From assembly GCF_029223485.1 (NCBI RefSeq), contig NZ_JARHTP010000019.1, positions 62,001-126,000 on the forward strand: DNA of 64,000 nucleotides, written 5' to 3'. The notes beneath the pieces were generated by a model, which ran no database searches, was not told the origin of the DNA, and worked only from the letters and a program-made list of their open reading frames with translations. The position numbers and the translations under genes are program-made. This document shows, piece after piece, positions 52,421 through 60,893 of the stretch. Position 1 is the first letter of the stretch. Each line of letters starts with the position of its first letter. The stretch is from Streptomyces coacervatus. Its GTDB lineage: Bacteria; Actinomycetota; Actinomycetes; Streptomycetales; Streptomycetaceae.

Positions 52421-52843
52421 TCAGCCCATCGGCCGGTAATAGCCCAGCACAGCGGCCAATTGGGCGAACCACTGCCCCAGCTGGGTCCTCGGCTTCGCCT
52501 CCACCACGCACTCGTAGAACCTGCCGTCCAGGTGGACCACCGCCATCATCAGGTCCTTGCCGGACGGGCTCGCCTTGTAGTGGACGCTGCGGATCTCCTG
52601 CCAAGGGAAGTCGGCCGACACGCCGTTGAGCTCGAAGGCCACGCCCTCGGCGTCGACCACGATCGAGTTCCGGCGGTCGACCGCCATGAACTCCGGCCCG
52701 GCGGCGGCTGGTTGGGGTGGCGTCGGAGCGTAGGCGTACTGGGGCGGCGGTGGACCGAAGCCCGGCGGGGCGGTGGGCGGAGGGGGCGGTGGCTGGTGGC
52801 CGTACGCGGGCTGGTTGCCGTACGGCGGTGGCTGGGTGGTCAT
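52421..52843 (-). CDS. Proline-rich hypothetical protein with C-terminal PH-like domain
   Basis: A 140-residue protein. Residues 1-48 are Pro/Gln/Tyr-rich and disordered. Residues 50-140 form a compact beta domain (SIVVDAEGVAFELNGVSADFPWQEIRSVHY, then MMAVVHLDGRFYECVV) that could be a PH-like or DUF4429-like fold. No signal peptide. Conserved hypothetical; function unknown. Converges with terD at a strong terminator. Confidence 0.75.
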   Translation of the reverse strand: MTTQPPPYGNQPAYGHQPPPPPPTAPPGFGPPPPQYAYAPTPPQPAAAGPEFMAVDRRNSIVVDAEGVAFELNGVSADFPWQEIRSVHYKASPSGKDLMMAVVHLDGRFYECVVEAKPRTQLGQWFAQLAAVLGYYRPMG

Positions 52844-52890
52844 CTGGTTCCGTCCCCGAATGTGGTGTGCCTCCCGGGAAATCTACCCAC

Positions 52891-52977
52891 ATGAACGTCG
52901 TCGCCGTGCCGACGGTAAAGTCCTTCGGCGCCAAGGTCACCAAGGTGCAGCACCTCCGCGCCGACCGGTCCGCGTAA
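52891..52977 (+). CDS. Possible 28-residue small ORF before a terminator
   Basis: ATG 52891 opens MNVVAVPTVKSFGAKVTKVQ... and ends at 52977, just before a strong hairpin. No clear ribosome-binding site. It could be a real short peptide, a remnant of a longer gene, or chance. I keep it at low confidence because the terminator needs an upstream transcript. Confidence 0.3.
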   Translation: MNVVAVPTVKSFGAKVTKVQHLRADRSA

Positions 52978-52978
52978 G

Positions 52979-53005
52979 AGCGCCAGCCGCACACCGACTG
53001 GCGCT
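52979..53005 (+). terminator. Hairpin terminator with T-run
   Basis: AGCGCCAG and CTGGCGCT form an 8-bp stem with an 11-base loop followed by TTT. It ends a transcript coming from 5' of 52979 and isolates the secreted protease gene. Confidence 0.7.
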
Positions 53006-53051
53006 TTCCACTTGCCCCCACACCACACGCGTGCCCACAGATGAGGAAACC

Positions 53052-54869
53052 GTGCAACTACCCACCCTGCGTGACACGTTGAGAACCTGTGCCGGGATAG
53101 CGGCCTCCGCGCTCGTCCTCGCGACGGTGTCTCCCGCCTCCGCCGCCCCCTCCGCGACGACGTACGGTACGGGCACGGCGGGAGCATGGACGAGTGCGGC
53201 GGCCGAGAAGTTCTGGACCCCCGAGCGGATGGCCGATGCCACCCCGGACAGCCCCCGCGGCGAGGCCCCGGCCGGCTGGAAGCCCGGGTCCAGCGCCAAG
53301 GGGGTGGCCGCGGCGAAGAACGGCAGTTACTTCGCAGGGGTCCCCACGGTCGGCACGTTCTTCCACTACGTGACGGACCCGGCCACCGACAAGCTGACGG
53401 CACGCTTCTGCTCCGCGAGCGTCGTCGACAGCCCGCAGGGCAACGTCGTCCTGACCGCCGCGCACTGCTCCGGCGGCTCCAAGGGCATGTTCGTGCCCCG
53501 CTACAACGGCGCCGCGACGAACCCCGCCCCCTACGGCCGGTTCGCGGTGCAGCGGTGGGTCCGTGACGCACGCTGGTACCAGGCCGAAGGCCACCCCACC
53601 CGCGATGCCTACTCCGACTTCGACTACGCCTTCGCCCGGGTCGCCGCCAACAAGCAAGGGCAGAGCGTGCAGAAGGCGGTCGGTGCGGGGCTCAAGCTCG
53701 GCCAGGTGAACGGCCAGTACAAGCAGAACGTCACCGTCATCGGCTACCCCGGCAGCCACAATCCGAAGAACCAGCCCTTCATCTGCGCCGACGTCACCAC
53801 CCGTCAGCTGCCCGGCTACCACCAGATGCGCATGGACTGCGGCGGGTTCTACGGAGGCACCTCCGGAAGCCCCTGGATCACCGGCCTGAACAGGACGACC
53901 GGCGCCGGAACCGTCATCGGCAACCTCGGCGGCTACTACGGCGGCGGCCTGGAGAACAACAGCGACCGAATATCGTTCGCCGCCACCTACGACCAGCGGG
54001 CCTTCGAGATCTACGATGCCGCGGCGAAGAACACCACCCCGCAGCAGTACCCGCGCGGCTACAGCATGTACCCGACCGGCGGAGGCCTGTGGCAGCACGC
54101 CATGAAGACCGCCTCCGGTGACTACAGCGGCGACGGCAAGACCGACTTGATCGTGATCTGGTCGGACGGCGAAGTCACCCTCTACACCGGAGACGGCAAC
54201 GGCGGCTTCTCCGGCGAACACCGGATCGCGAAGTCCTCGACCTGGACCCACGCCAAGACCATCGCCGGCGGAGACTTCAACGGCAACGACGCCTCCGACC
54301 TCATGGTGGTCTGGTCGGACGGCGAGGTCACCCTCTACACCGGGAACGGCAGCGGCGGCTTCGCCAAGGAGACCCAGATGGCCAAGCCCAGCAGCACCTG
54401 GAAGGACGCCATCCAGATCACCGCCGGACGCTACAGCGACAACCAGTGGACCGACGACCTCATGGTCCGCTGGGTCGACGGCGAAACCACCCTCTACACC
54501 GATGTCGACGGCCGCGGATTCCTCCACGAACACAAGCTGCAGCCCCCCAACGACACCTGGCGCAACGCGACCATCCTCGCCGCCGGAAACTTCACCGGGG
54601 GCGCCAACTGGGACGTCATCGTGCGCTGGTCCGACGGCGAACTGACCCTCTACCGCGATTCCTCCGCCGCAGGCGTGGGAACGGAGATCAAGCTGAAGTC
54701 CTCTAACAAGTTGTGGACCCACGCCACCGTCATGACCGCCGGCGCGTACACACCAGGGGACCCCGACGACCTGCTCGTGCGCTGGTCCGACGGCGAGACC
54801 ACCCTGTACACCGACACCACGACCACCCTCGGCAGCGAACACATGCTCGTCCCGCCAGCTGCCAGTTGA
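53052..54869 (+). CDS. Secreted trypsin-like protease with five C-terminal repeats
   Basis: A 605-residue exported protein. Signal peptide about 1-32 (ASALVLATVSPASA). Trypsin-like domain about 75-325 with the triad His in VVLTAAHCSGG (about 136), Asp in SDFDYAFARV (about 189) and Ser in GTSGSPWITG (about 270). About 350-605 hold five FG-GAP/VCBS-like repeats of roughly 50 residues, each with a version of DLxVxWSDGEVTLYTG, likely a beta-propeller binding domain. GTG 53052 follows GAGGAAACC; GTG 53031 is a longer alternative. Confidence 0.92.
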   Translation: MQLPTLRDTLRTCAGIAASALVLATVSPASAAPSATTYGTGTAGAWTSAAAEKFWTPERMADATPDSPRGEAPAGWKPGSSAKGVAAAKNGSYFAGVPTVGTFFHYVTDPATDKLTARFCSASVVDSPQGNVVLTAAHCSGGSKGMFVPRYNGAATNPAPYGRFAVQRWVRDARWYQAEGHPTRDAYSDFDYAFARVAANKQGQSVQKAVGAGLKLGQVNGQYKQNVTVIGYPGSHNPKNQPFICADVTTRQLPGYHQMRMDCGGFYGGTSGSPWITGLNRTTGAGTVIGNLGGYYGGGLENNSDRISFAATYDQRAFEIYDAAAKNTTPQQYPRGYSMYPTGGGLWQHAMKTASGDYSGDGKTDLIVIWSDGEVTLYTGDGNGGFSGEHRIAKSSTWTHAKTIAGGDFNGNDASDLMVVWSDGEVTLYTGNGSGGFAKETQMAKPSSTWKDAIQITAGRYSDNQWTDDLMVRWVDGETTLYTDVDGRGFLHEHKLQPPNDTWRNATILAAGNFTGGANWDVIVRWSDGELTLYRDSSAAGVGTEIKLKSSNKLWTHATVMTAGAYTPGDPDDLLVRWSDGETTLYTDTTTTLGSEHMLVPPAAS

Positions 54870-54898
54870 TCACCGTCCAGGAAGGCGAGGTACCACCG

Positions 54899-55441
54899 AT
54901 GTACCAGCGCGCAGCCGGCATCGTCTTCACCGCGGTCGCCCTCGGTCTCGCAGCCGCACCCGGCGTCCACGCGGCCGAGGATCCGGGCCTCGCCGTCAAC
55001 ATCGCCTCCACGGACGGCGACAGCTCCCCCGACGGGCCACTGCAGCCGGGCGTGCCCGTCGAGGTCACCTCGGGAGTCGATCTGACGTCCCTGGCCGCCG
55101 AGAACGGCAGCTTCACCGTGACCTCCCCGGCGTTCGCGCACCCGGTCGAGGTGACCCTGCAGAAGAACAGCTACGGCCAGGGCAATGGGGCGATCCGCTG
55201 CGGCATCGAGCCGGGCAGCTATCCCGTCGACATCGCCGGACACCACGAAGGATCCGGGCTCACCGCGAAGCAGACGCATACGACCATCACCGTCGCCGGC
55301 GGCGGCTCGTACTGCGATCAGGCGTCCGGATCGTCCGCGCAGAGCACCACCACCGTGGCGGCCGTCGGCGGCGGCGTCGCCGTCCTGGCGGTCGGAGGAT
55401 TCGCCGTCGCACGGCGCAGGCGCAGCAGGACGCAGCCCTGA
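54899..55441 (+). CDS. Secreted surface protein with C-terminal membrane anchor
   Basis: A 180-residue protein: signal peptide about 1-25 (FTAVALGLAAAPGVHA), an extracellular beta domain about 26-135 with two cysteines, a Ser/Thr stretch, one C-terminal hydrophobic helix (VAAVGGGVAVLAVGGFAVA) and the basic tail RRRRSRTQP. This is a sortase-substrate-like layout, but I see no LPxTG or LAxTG motif before the helix, so it is probably a simple membrane anchor. It follows the protease by 29 bp, so likely cotranscribed. Confidence 0.8.
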   Translation: MYQRAAGIVFTAVALGLAAAPGVHAAEDPGLAVNIASTDGDSSPDGPLQPGVPVEVTSGVDLTSLAAENGSFTVTSPAFAHPVEVTLQKNSYGQGNGAIRCGIEPGSYPVDIAGHHEGSGLTAKQTHTTITVAGGGSYCDQASGSSAQSTTTVAAVGGGVAVLAVGGFAVARRRRSRTQP

Positions 55442-55468
55442 ACCCCTTCCACATCCTGCACACGAACG

Positions 55469-55508
55469 GGGCGGCGTACATCCGACGTGGTGTCGGTGTA
55501 CGCCGCCC
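55469..55508. terminator. Bidirectional terminator
   Basis: GGGCGGCGTACA and TGTACGCCGCCC pair perfectly, with an inner CCGAC/GTCGG stem and a 5-base loop, between the convergent surface-protein and ABC permease genes. Confidence 0.9.
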
Positions 55509-55553
55509 TCGGGTGGGACGGGTTGCGGGAGGTGGCCCGCGTCGTCATGGCGG

Positions 55554-56330
55554 TTACTTCGGGTCGCTGTCGAACTTCGAGGCCGACCAGAAGTAGCCGA
55601 GGACCGCGAGGCCGACGCACCAGGCGACGGCGAGCCAGCCGTTGTGGCCGATGCCGGTGCCGAGCAGCAGGCCGCGCAGGGTTTCGATGGCGGGGGTGAA
55701 GGGCTGGTACTCGGCGATCGGCTGGAACCAGCCGGGCATGGAGTGCAGCGGGACGAAGGCGCTGGAGATGAGCGGCAGCAGGATCAGCGGCATGGCGTTG
55801 TTGCTGGCGGCCTCGGCGTTCGGGCTGACCAGGCCCATGCCGACGGCGATCCAGGTGAGCGCCGTGGCGAAGAGCACGAGCAGACCGAACGCGGCGAGCC
55901 ACTCCAGGGCGGTGGCATCGGTGGAGCGGAAGCCGATCGCCACAGCGACGACGCCGACGAGGACCACGCTCAGCACCGACTGCAGGACGCTGCCGATGAC
56001 GTGTCCGATGAGGATGGAGCCTCGGTGGATCGCCATGGTGCGGAAGCGGGCGATGATGCCCTCGCTCATGTCGGTGGCCACCGACACGGCGGTGCCGATC
56101 GTGGTGGAGCCGATGGTCATGAGCAGGATGCCGGGCACAAGGTAGGCGATGTACGCGTCACGGCCCGCGCCTGCGCTCATGGCGCCGCCGAAGATGTAGA
56201 CGAACAGCAACAGCAGCATGACCGGGGTGAGCAGCAGGTTCAGGGTGAGGGAGGGGTAGCGGCGGGCGTGCAGGAGGTTGCGGCGCAGCATCGTGGACGA
56301 GTCGCGCACGGCGAGGGCGAAAGAGCTCAT
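55554..56330 (-). CDS. ABC-2 type permease (DrrB-like)
   Basis: A 258-residue permease with six hydrophobic helices and the ABC-2 signature near the end of the fifth (SSAFVPLHSMPGWFQPIAEYQPFTP pattern). It forms the membrane part of the exporter whose ATPase is encoded just upstream; ATG 56330 overlaps that stop by 4 bp (ATGA). DrrAB-type exporters move hydrophobic drugs or lipids out of the cell. The substrate is unknown. Confidence 0.92.
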   Translation of the reverse strand: MSSFALAVRDSSTMLRRNLLHARRYPSLTLNLLLTPVMLLLLFVYIFGGAMSAGAGRDAYIAYLVPGILLMTIGSTTIGTAVSVATDMSEGIIARFRTMAIHRGSILIGHVIGSVLQSVLSVVLVGVVAVAIGFRSTDATALEWLAAFGLLVLFATALTWIAVGMGLVSPNAEAASNNAMPLILLPLISSAFVPLHSMPGWFQPIAEYQPFTPAIETLRGLLLGTGIGHNGWLAVAWCVGLAVLGYFWSASKFDSDPK

Positions 56331-57289
56331 CGGACGGCCTCCTTGGGCTCGTTGGGCTGGTCGGTGTCGCCGGTCAGGGCGAAGAAGACGTCGTCGAGGT
56401 CGGGGGTGTGCACCGTCAGCTCGTCGGCCTCGACACCGGCCGCGTCGAGCCAGTCGAGGATGGAGCGCAGCTCGCGCTGGCTGCCGTCGCTGGGGAGCTG
56501 CAGCGCGAGGGCTTCGTCGTCGCGGGCGGCCTCGCGCAGGGCGGCGGCGGCGCTCTGGTACGCGGCCGGGTCGGTGAAGCGGAGCCGGATGTGTCCGCCG
56601 GGGACGATCCGCTTGAGCTCGTCGGCGGTGCCCTCGGCGACGATCCTGCCGTCGTTGAGGACGGCGATGTGGTCGGCGAGCTCGTCGGCCTCCTCCAGGT
56701 ACTGGGTAGTGAGGAAGACGGTGACGCCGCCCGTGACGAGCTCGCGGATGATGCCCCACATGTTGTGGCGTGCGCGCGGGTCGAGTCCGGTGGTCGGCTC
56801 GTCGAGGAAGATGATCCGCGGGCTGCCGACCAGGGTCATGGCGATGTCGAGACGGCGCTTCATGCCGCCGGAGTAGGTGGAGGCGGGCTTCTTCGCGGCC
56901 TCCACCAGATCGAATCGCTCCAGCAGTTCGGCAGCGACCCGCCGCCCCTCGGCCCTGGACAGGTGGTGCAGGTCCGCCATGAGGAGCATGTTCTCCTCGC
57001 CGGTGATCAGGCCGTCGACGGCGGAGAACTGCCCGGTGACACCGATCGCGGCGCGTGCCGCCTGCGGGGCGGTGGCGAGGTCGTGGCCGCCGACGCTGAT
57101 CCGACCGCTTGCGGGGTCGGGGGAGATGAGGGTGGAGAGGATCTTGACGGCGGTGGTCTTGCCGGCGCCGTTCGGGCCGAGCAGAGAGAAGATCGTGCCT
57201 TCCGGTACGGCGATGTCGACGCCGTCGAGGACGGTCTTGTCGCCGTAGGACTTGCGCAGCCCGTTCGCCGCGATGGCCAGGTCGGCCAT
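56327..57289 (-). CDS. ABC exporter ATP-binding protein (DrrA-like)
   Basis: A 320-residue ATPase. Walker A LLGPNGAGKTTAV (about 34-46), the signature TYSGGMKRRLDI, Walker B IIFLDEPTTGLD and the D-loop/H-loop follow. The C-terminal 90 residues form the DrrA-type regulatory extension ending with DLDDVFFALTGD, characteristic of daunorubicin-resistance ATPases. Middle gene of the operon DUF4097 - ATPase - permease. Confidence 0.94.
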   Translation of the reverse strand: MADLAIAANGLRKSYGDKTVLDGVDIAVPEGTIFSLLGPNGAGKTTAVKILSTLISPDPASGRISVGGHDLATAPQAARAAIGVTGQFSAVDGLITGEENMLLMADLHHLSRAEGRRVAAELLERFDLVEAAKKPASTYSGGMKRRLDIAMTLVGSPRIIFLDEPTTGLDPRARHNMWGIIRELVTGGVTVFLTTQYLEEADELADHIAVLNDGRIVAEGTADELKRIVPGGHIRLRFTDPAAYQSAAAALREAARDDEALALQLPSDGSQRELRSILDWLDAAGVEADELTVHTPDLDDVFFALTGDTDQPNEPKEAVR

Positions 57290-57301
57290 GAGAGGTACCC
57301 C

Positions 57302-57348
57302 CTGTTTCTGCTGCTGACTGCTTCTGCTGACTGCTTCTGCTGACTGCG
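57302..57348. repeat. Short tandem repeat CTGACTGCTTCTG
   Basis: About three copies of a 13-bp unit (CTGACTGCTTCTG) lie in the gap between the DUF4097 gene and the ATPase gene. A small slippage-type repeat. Confidence 0.75.
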
Positions 57349-57365
57349 GATTACTGGCTGCGGAT

Positions 57366-58046
57366 TTACAGGCTTCCGGCGGTGATGTCGCCGTAGGAGG
57401 TGGTCGCCTGGATGCTCAGGCCGGCCGTCGCGCCTTCGGTGTTCCTGAGCGCGTTCTGGATCCGGCCGTAGGAGGTGCCGGCGTCCAGAGAGGCGGAGAC
57501 CCCGGGGGCGGCGCCGACCGAGATGTCGCCCTTCTGGGTGCTCAGCACGACCGTGCCGCGCGCGGCCTCGGTGATCTCGGTGATCTGGATGTCGCCCCGC
57601 TGGGTGCTGATCTCCGCGGGTCCGCCCAGGCGGCCGACCGAGACATCACCGTCGTGGGCGGTGAGGCGGGCGCTTGCGGCCTCGTCGAGCTTGACCGAGC
57701 GGTAGCCGCCGGCGAAGGCGACGTCGCCGAGCCGTCCGACGCCGCGGAACTCGGCGGCGTCCGCCTTCGCCTCGACGCGGGAGCCGGCGGGCAGCTGGAC
57801 GGTCACGTCGACGGATCCGGTGGGGCCGAGGAGCCGGTTGCCCGCCTCCCGGTCCTCGATCCGCAGAACGCCGTCGCTGTAGGCGACCTCGATCCGCTCC
57901 GCCGCCTTCACGTCGCGGCTCTTGGAGACGTTTGTGGGCAGGACCTCGACCGTGGTGTCGGCGCGGTCGGCGGCGATGAACTGGATGCGCCCGCCGGGGA
58001 TGTCGAGGACGGCCGAGACCGGGGCGGGGGTGTCGAACTTCTGCAT
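57366..58046 (-). CDS. DUF4097 beta-strand repeat protein
   Basis: A 226-residue protein of the DUF4097 (adhesin-like beta helix) family. Repeats alternate short strands with Gly-Asp turns, for example STQRGDIQITEI, STQKGDISVGAAPG, TSYGRIQN and TSYGDITAGSL. No signal peptide, so it is cytoplasmic despite the surface-protein-like fold. First gene of the exporter operon and divergent from the composite HTH regulator. Confidence 0.9.
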   Translation of the reverse strand: MQKFDTPAPVSAVLDIPGGRIQFIAADRADTTVEVLPTNVSKSRDVKAAERIEVAYSDGVLRIEDREAGNRLLGPTGSVDVTVQLPAGSRVEAKADAAEFRGVGRLGDVAFAGGYRSVKLDEAASARLTAHDGDVSVGRLGGPAEISTQRGDIQITEITEAARGTVVLSTQKGDISVGAAPGVSASLDAGTSYGRIQNALRNTEGATAGLSIQATTSYGDITAGSL

Positions 58047-58089
58047 CGTGCTCTCCTTGGTTCGTCGTTTCTGACGTTGGAAAAGCTAC

Positions 58090-58215
58090 GTTGCATTCAC
58101 AGATCCGGCAACACGTTCGTTGCGTAGAATATTCATAAGCGCAGGTGAAGGCCGATAAATTGTTGCAATGGTCTGGAGAGTAATGCAACACCCCTCACCG
58201 TCTTCGTTGCAATGG
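58090..58215. promoter_or_regulatory. Cluster of GTTGCAATGG-type motifs
   Basis: GTTGCAATGG appears twice as a direct repeat (58162-58171 and 58206-58215). ATGCAAC (58183-58189) is the reverse half, and GTTGCATTC (58090-58098) is a variant near the DUF4097 start. The motifs fill the divergent region and are likely operators for the adjacent regulator. Confidence 0.6.
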
Positions 58216-58268
58216 ATTGAAGGCGAACGCTATGCTGGGGCACACCACGAACCACAAAGGAGACCGCG

Positions 58269-58991
58269 ATGCCGGGAGGCCGACTCACCCAGCAGGAGCG
58301 CCAGCAGATCGCGCTGGGACTGGGCGACGGACTCGCCTACGCCGAGATCGCCAGACGCCTCGACCGCCCGACCTCGACGATCACACGCGAGGTGATGCGC
58401 AACGGCGGCCCCACCGCCTACCGCGCCGACCTGGCCCACCGCGCCACCGAACACCGCGCCCGCCGTCACAGTCAGGCCGCAGTCCGGGATCCGAAGGCGT
58501 CCCCGCAGGCCTATGGGCGCGACGCCGAGGCCGTGCGCCAGTACGAGGAGACGCTCACCACCGTCTTCATACAGTCGGGCACGCCCAAGATGATGGCCCG
58601 GGTGATGGCCGCCATCGTCATCAGCGACGCGGGCAGCCTCACCGCGTCCGAACTCGTCCGGCGCCTCCAGGTCAGCCCGGCGTCCGTCTCGAAAGCGATC
58701 ACGTTCCTCGAAGAACAGGGCATGGTCCGCCGGGAACGCGACGAACGCCGCCGCGAGCGCTACGTCGTCGACGACGACATCATGTACCAGTCGATGATGG
58801 CCAGCGCCCGCGGCACCGCCCAGGTCGCCGAGACCGCACGGGAAGGCGTCGGCGTCCTCGGATCCGGCACCCCGGCCGCCACCCGCCTCGAAAACATCGC
58901 CCGCTTCCTCGACTTCGTCTCCGAGAGCATCACCCGCGCCGCGGACCAGGCCCGCGAACTCCTCCACACGAAACCCGAACACACGCAGTGA
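58269..58991 (+). CDS. Composite regulator: IS30-like HTH plus MarR/GbsR domain
   Basis: A 240-residue protein. Residues 1-45 form an HTH_38-type domain as in IS30 transposases (LTQQERQQIALGLGDGLAYAEIARRLDRP...ITREV). Residues about 90-205 form a GbsR/MarR winged helix (LTASELVRRLQVSPASVSKAITFLEEQGMVRRERDERR). Two DNA-binding domains in one protein may read the repeated GTTGCAATGG motifs upstream. It likely controls the divergent DUF4097-DrrAB operon and itself. Confidence 0.85.
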   Translation: MPGGRLTQQERQQIALGLGDGLAYAEIARRLDRPTSTITREVMRNGGPTAYRADLAHRATEHRARRHSQAAVRDPKASPQAYGRDAEAVRQYEETLTTVFIQSGTPKMMARVMAAIVISDAGSLTASELVRRLQVSPASVSKAITFLEEQGMVRRERDERRRERYVVDDDIMYQSMMASARGTAQVAETAREGVGVLGSGTPAATRLENIARFLDFVSESITRAADQARELLHTKPEHTQ

Positions 58992-59228
58992 CGTTTCAGG
59001 CCCCAACTCCGCTTAGTAGACGTGGAGTTGACCCGGCCCCATCCGTCCGCATAGCGGATCCAAAGCAACGGCTTTCGGATACAAACACGTAAAGTCTTGA
59101 CGGCGGCCTGTCAAACGGGCCGTTCCGGGTGTCACCCTCTCCTCGCTCGCCGCAACTCTGTGCCCCACCTGTGCCACGTCTACGTCACGTCTGTGCCTCC
59201 ACCGTGAGGCCGGCCCGAAGGAGACCGA

Positions 59229-60821
59229 GTGAGACAGCAGTTCCGTGCCGCCGCCCTGATCGGCTCGGCGGCAATGGTCGTGCTCGCCCTGCAGAACGGC
59301 GCCGCCACCGCGGCCCCCACCCACGCAAGCGGTGCCACCGCCCTCCCCCTCAGCACCTCGGCCCGCGCGGCCGCCATCAAGTCGGCCCAGGAGGCCGCCG
59401 GTTCGACGGCCCGGGAACTCGGGCTCGGCGCCCAGGAGAAGCTCGTCGTCCAGGACGTCGTCAAGGACGCGAACGGCACCGTCCACACCCGCTACCAGCG
59501 CACCTACGCCGGCCTGCCCGTCCTCGGCGGCGACCTGGTCACCCATGTGACGAAGAGCGGCACCCTCAAGGGCGTCAGCAGGGCGACCAAGGCTCGAATA
59601 TCCGTGGCCTCCACGGACGCCGCCGTCTCCGCCGCCAGCGCGAAGAAGACGGCTCTCGCGGGCAGCCGCTCCTCGACGGCCACCGCCCGCAAGGTCGTCT
59701 GGGCCGCCGGCGCCAAGCCGGTCCTCGCCTACGAGTCCGTCGTCAAGGGCCTGCAGCACGACGGCACCCCGAGCGAGCTGCACGTCATCACCGACGCCAC
59801 GACCGGCAAGAAGATCTACTCCTACCAGGCCGTCGACACCGGCACGGGCACCAGCGAGTACAGCGGCACCGTGACCCTGGGCACCACGGCCTCCGCCTCC
59901 GGCGGCTACGACCTCATCGACGGCGGCCGCGGCGGCCACAAGACGTACGACCTGAACGGCGGTACGTCCGGCACCGGCACCCTCTTCCACGACGCCGACG
60001 ACACCTGGGGCGACGGCACCCCGGCCAACCGCCAGACCGCCGGCGTCGACGCCGCCTACGGCGCGGCCGTCACCTGGGACTTCTACAAGTCCGCCTTCAA
60101 CCGCAACGGCATCGCGGGCGACGGCAGGGCCGCCTACTCCCGGGTCCACTACGGCAACGCATACGTCAACGCGTTCTGGGACGACAGCTGCTTCTGCATG
60201 ACGTACGGCGACGGACAGAACAACGTCAAGCCGCTGACCTCGCTCGACGTGGCCGGCCACGAGATGAGCCACGGCCTGACCGCGGCCACGGCCGGGCTCA
60301 GGTACACCCGCGAGTCGGGCGGCCTCAACGAGGCCACCTCCGACATCTTCGGCACCTCGGTGGAGTTCTTCGCGGGCAACTCCTCCGACCCCGGTGACTA
60401 CCTCATCGGCGAGAAGATCGACATCAACGGCAACGGCACCCCGCTGCGCTACATGGACAAGCCCAGCAAGGACGGCAGCTCGGCCGACTACTGGTCGCGC
60501 AACGTCGGCCGCCTCGACGTGCACAACTCCTCGGGCGTCGCGAACCACTTCTTCTACCTGCTGAGCGAGGGCAGCGGCGCGAAGACCATCAACGGGGTCT
60601 CCTACAACTCCCCGACATACGACGGCTCGACGGTCACCGGCATCGGCCGCGCCAAGGCCGACCAGATCTGGTACAAGGCCCTGACCACGTACTTCACGTC
60701 CTCGACCAACTACGCGGGCGCCCGCACCGCCACCCTCCAGGCGGCGAGCGACCTGTACGGCGCGGGCGGCACGGAGTACAACGCGGTGGCGGCCGCCTGG
60801 AAGGCCGTCAACGTCAACTGA
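59229..60821 (+). CDS. Secreted M4 (thermolysin-family) metallopeptidase
   Basis: A 530-residue preproenzyme. Signal peptide about 1-28, FTP/PepSY-type propeptide to about 205, catalytic domain after that. Zinc ligands and base: HEMSH in LDVAGHEMSHGLTAAT (about 344-348) and Glu in GGLNEATSD (about 366-372); the downstream His of RLDVHNSSGVANH is also present. GTG 59229 has AAGGAG upstream. Secreted nutrient protease, typical of streptomycetes. Confidence 0.95.
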   Translation: MRQQFRAAALIGSAAMVVLALQNGAATAAPTHASGATALPLSTSARAAAIKSAQEAAGSTARELGLGAQEKLVVQDVVKDANGTVHTRYQRTYAGLPVLGGDLVTHVTKSGTLKGVSRATKARISVASTDAAVSAASAKKTALAGSRSSTATARKVVWAAGAKPVLAYESVVKGLQHDGTPSELHVITDATTGKKIYSYQAVDTGTGTSEYSGTVTLGTTASASGGYDLIDGGRGGHKTYDLNGGTSGTGTLFHDADDTWGDGTPANRQTAGVDAAYGAAVTWDFYKSAFNRNGIAGDGRAAYSRVHYGNAYVNAFWDDSCFCMTYGDGQNNVKPLTSLDVAGHEMSHGLTAATAGLRYTRESGGLNEATSDIFGTSVEFFAGNSSDPGDYLIGEKIDINGNGTPLRYMDKPSKDGSSADYWSRNVGRLDVHNSSGVANHFFYLLSEGSGAKTINGVSYNSPTYDGSTVTGIGRAKADQIWYKALTTYFTSSTNYAGARTATLQAASDLYGAGGTEYNAVAAAWKAVNVN

Positions 60822-60845
60822 CGTCCGCACACGGGGACTTGAACC

Positions 60846-60893
60846 GCCGGACCACCCTCACGGCCTCCTCGGCCTCCTCACGGGTGGTCCGGC
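60846..60893 (+). terminator. Terminator of the M4 gene, overlapping the M1 gene end
   Basis: GCCGGACCACCC and GGGTGGTCCGGC form a perfect 12-bp stem. The right arm overlaps the last codons of the convergent M1 peptidase gene, so the hairpin may end both transcripts. Confidence 0.7.

Noticed and set aside
57302..57348. Tandem repeat as an operator array
   Set aside because: It lies between two genes of the same operon and the unit is not palindromic; it looks like simple slippage.
58269..58410. IS30 transposase fragment
   Set aside because: The HTH_38 segment resembles IS30, but it is followed in frame by a complete MarR-like domain, with no transposase core or inverted ends.
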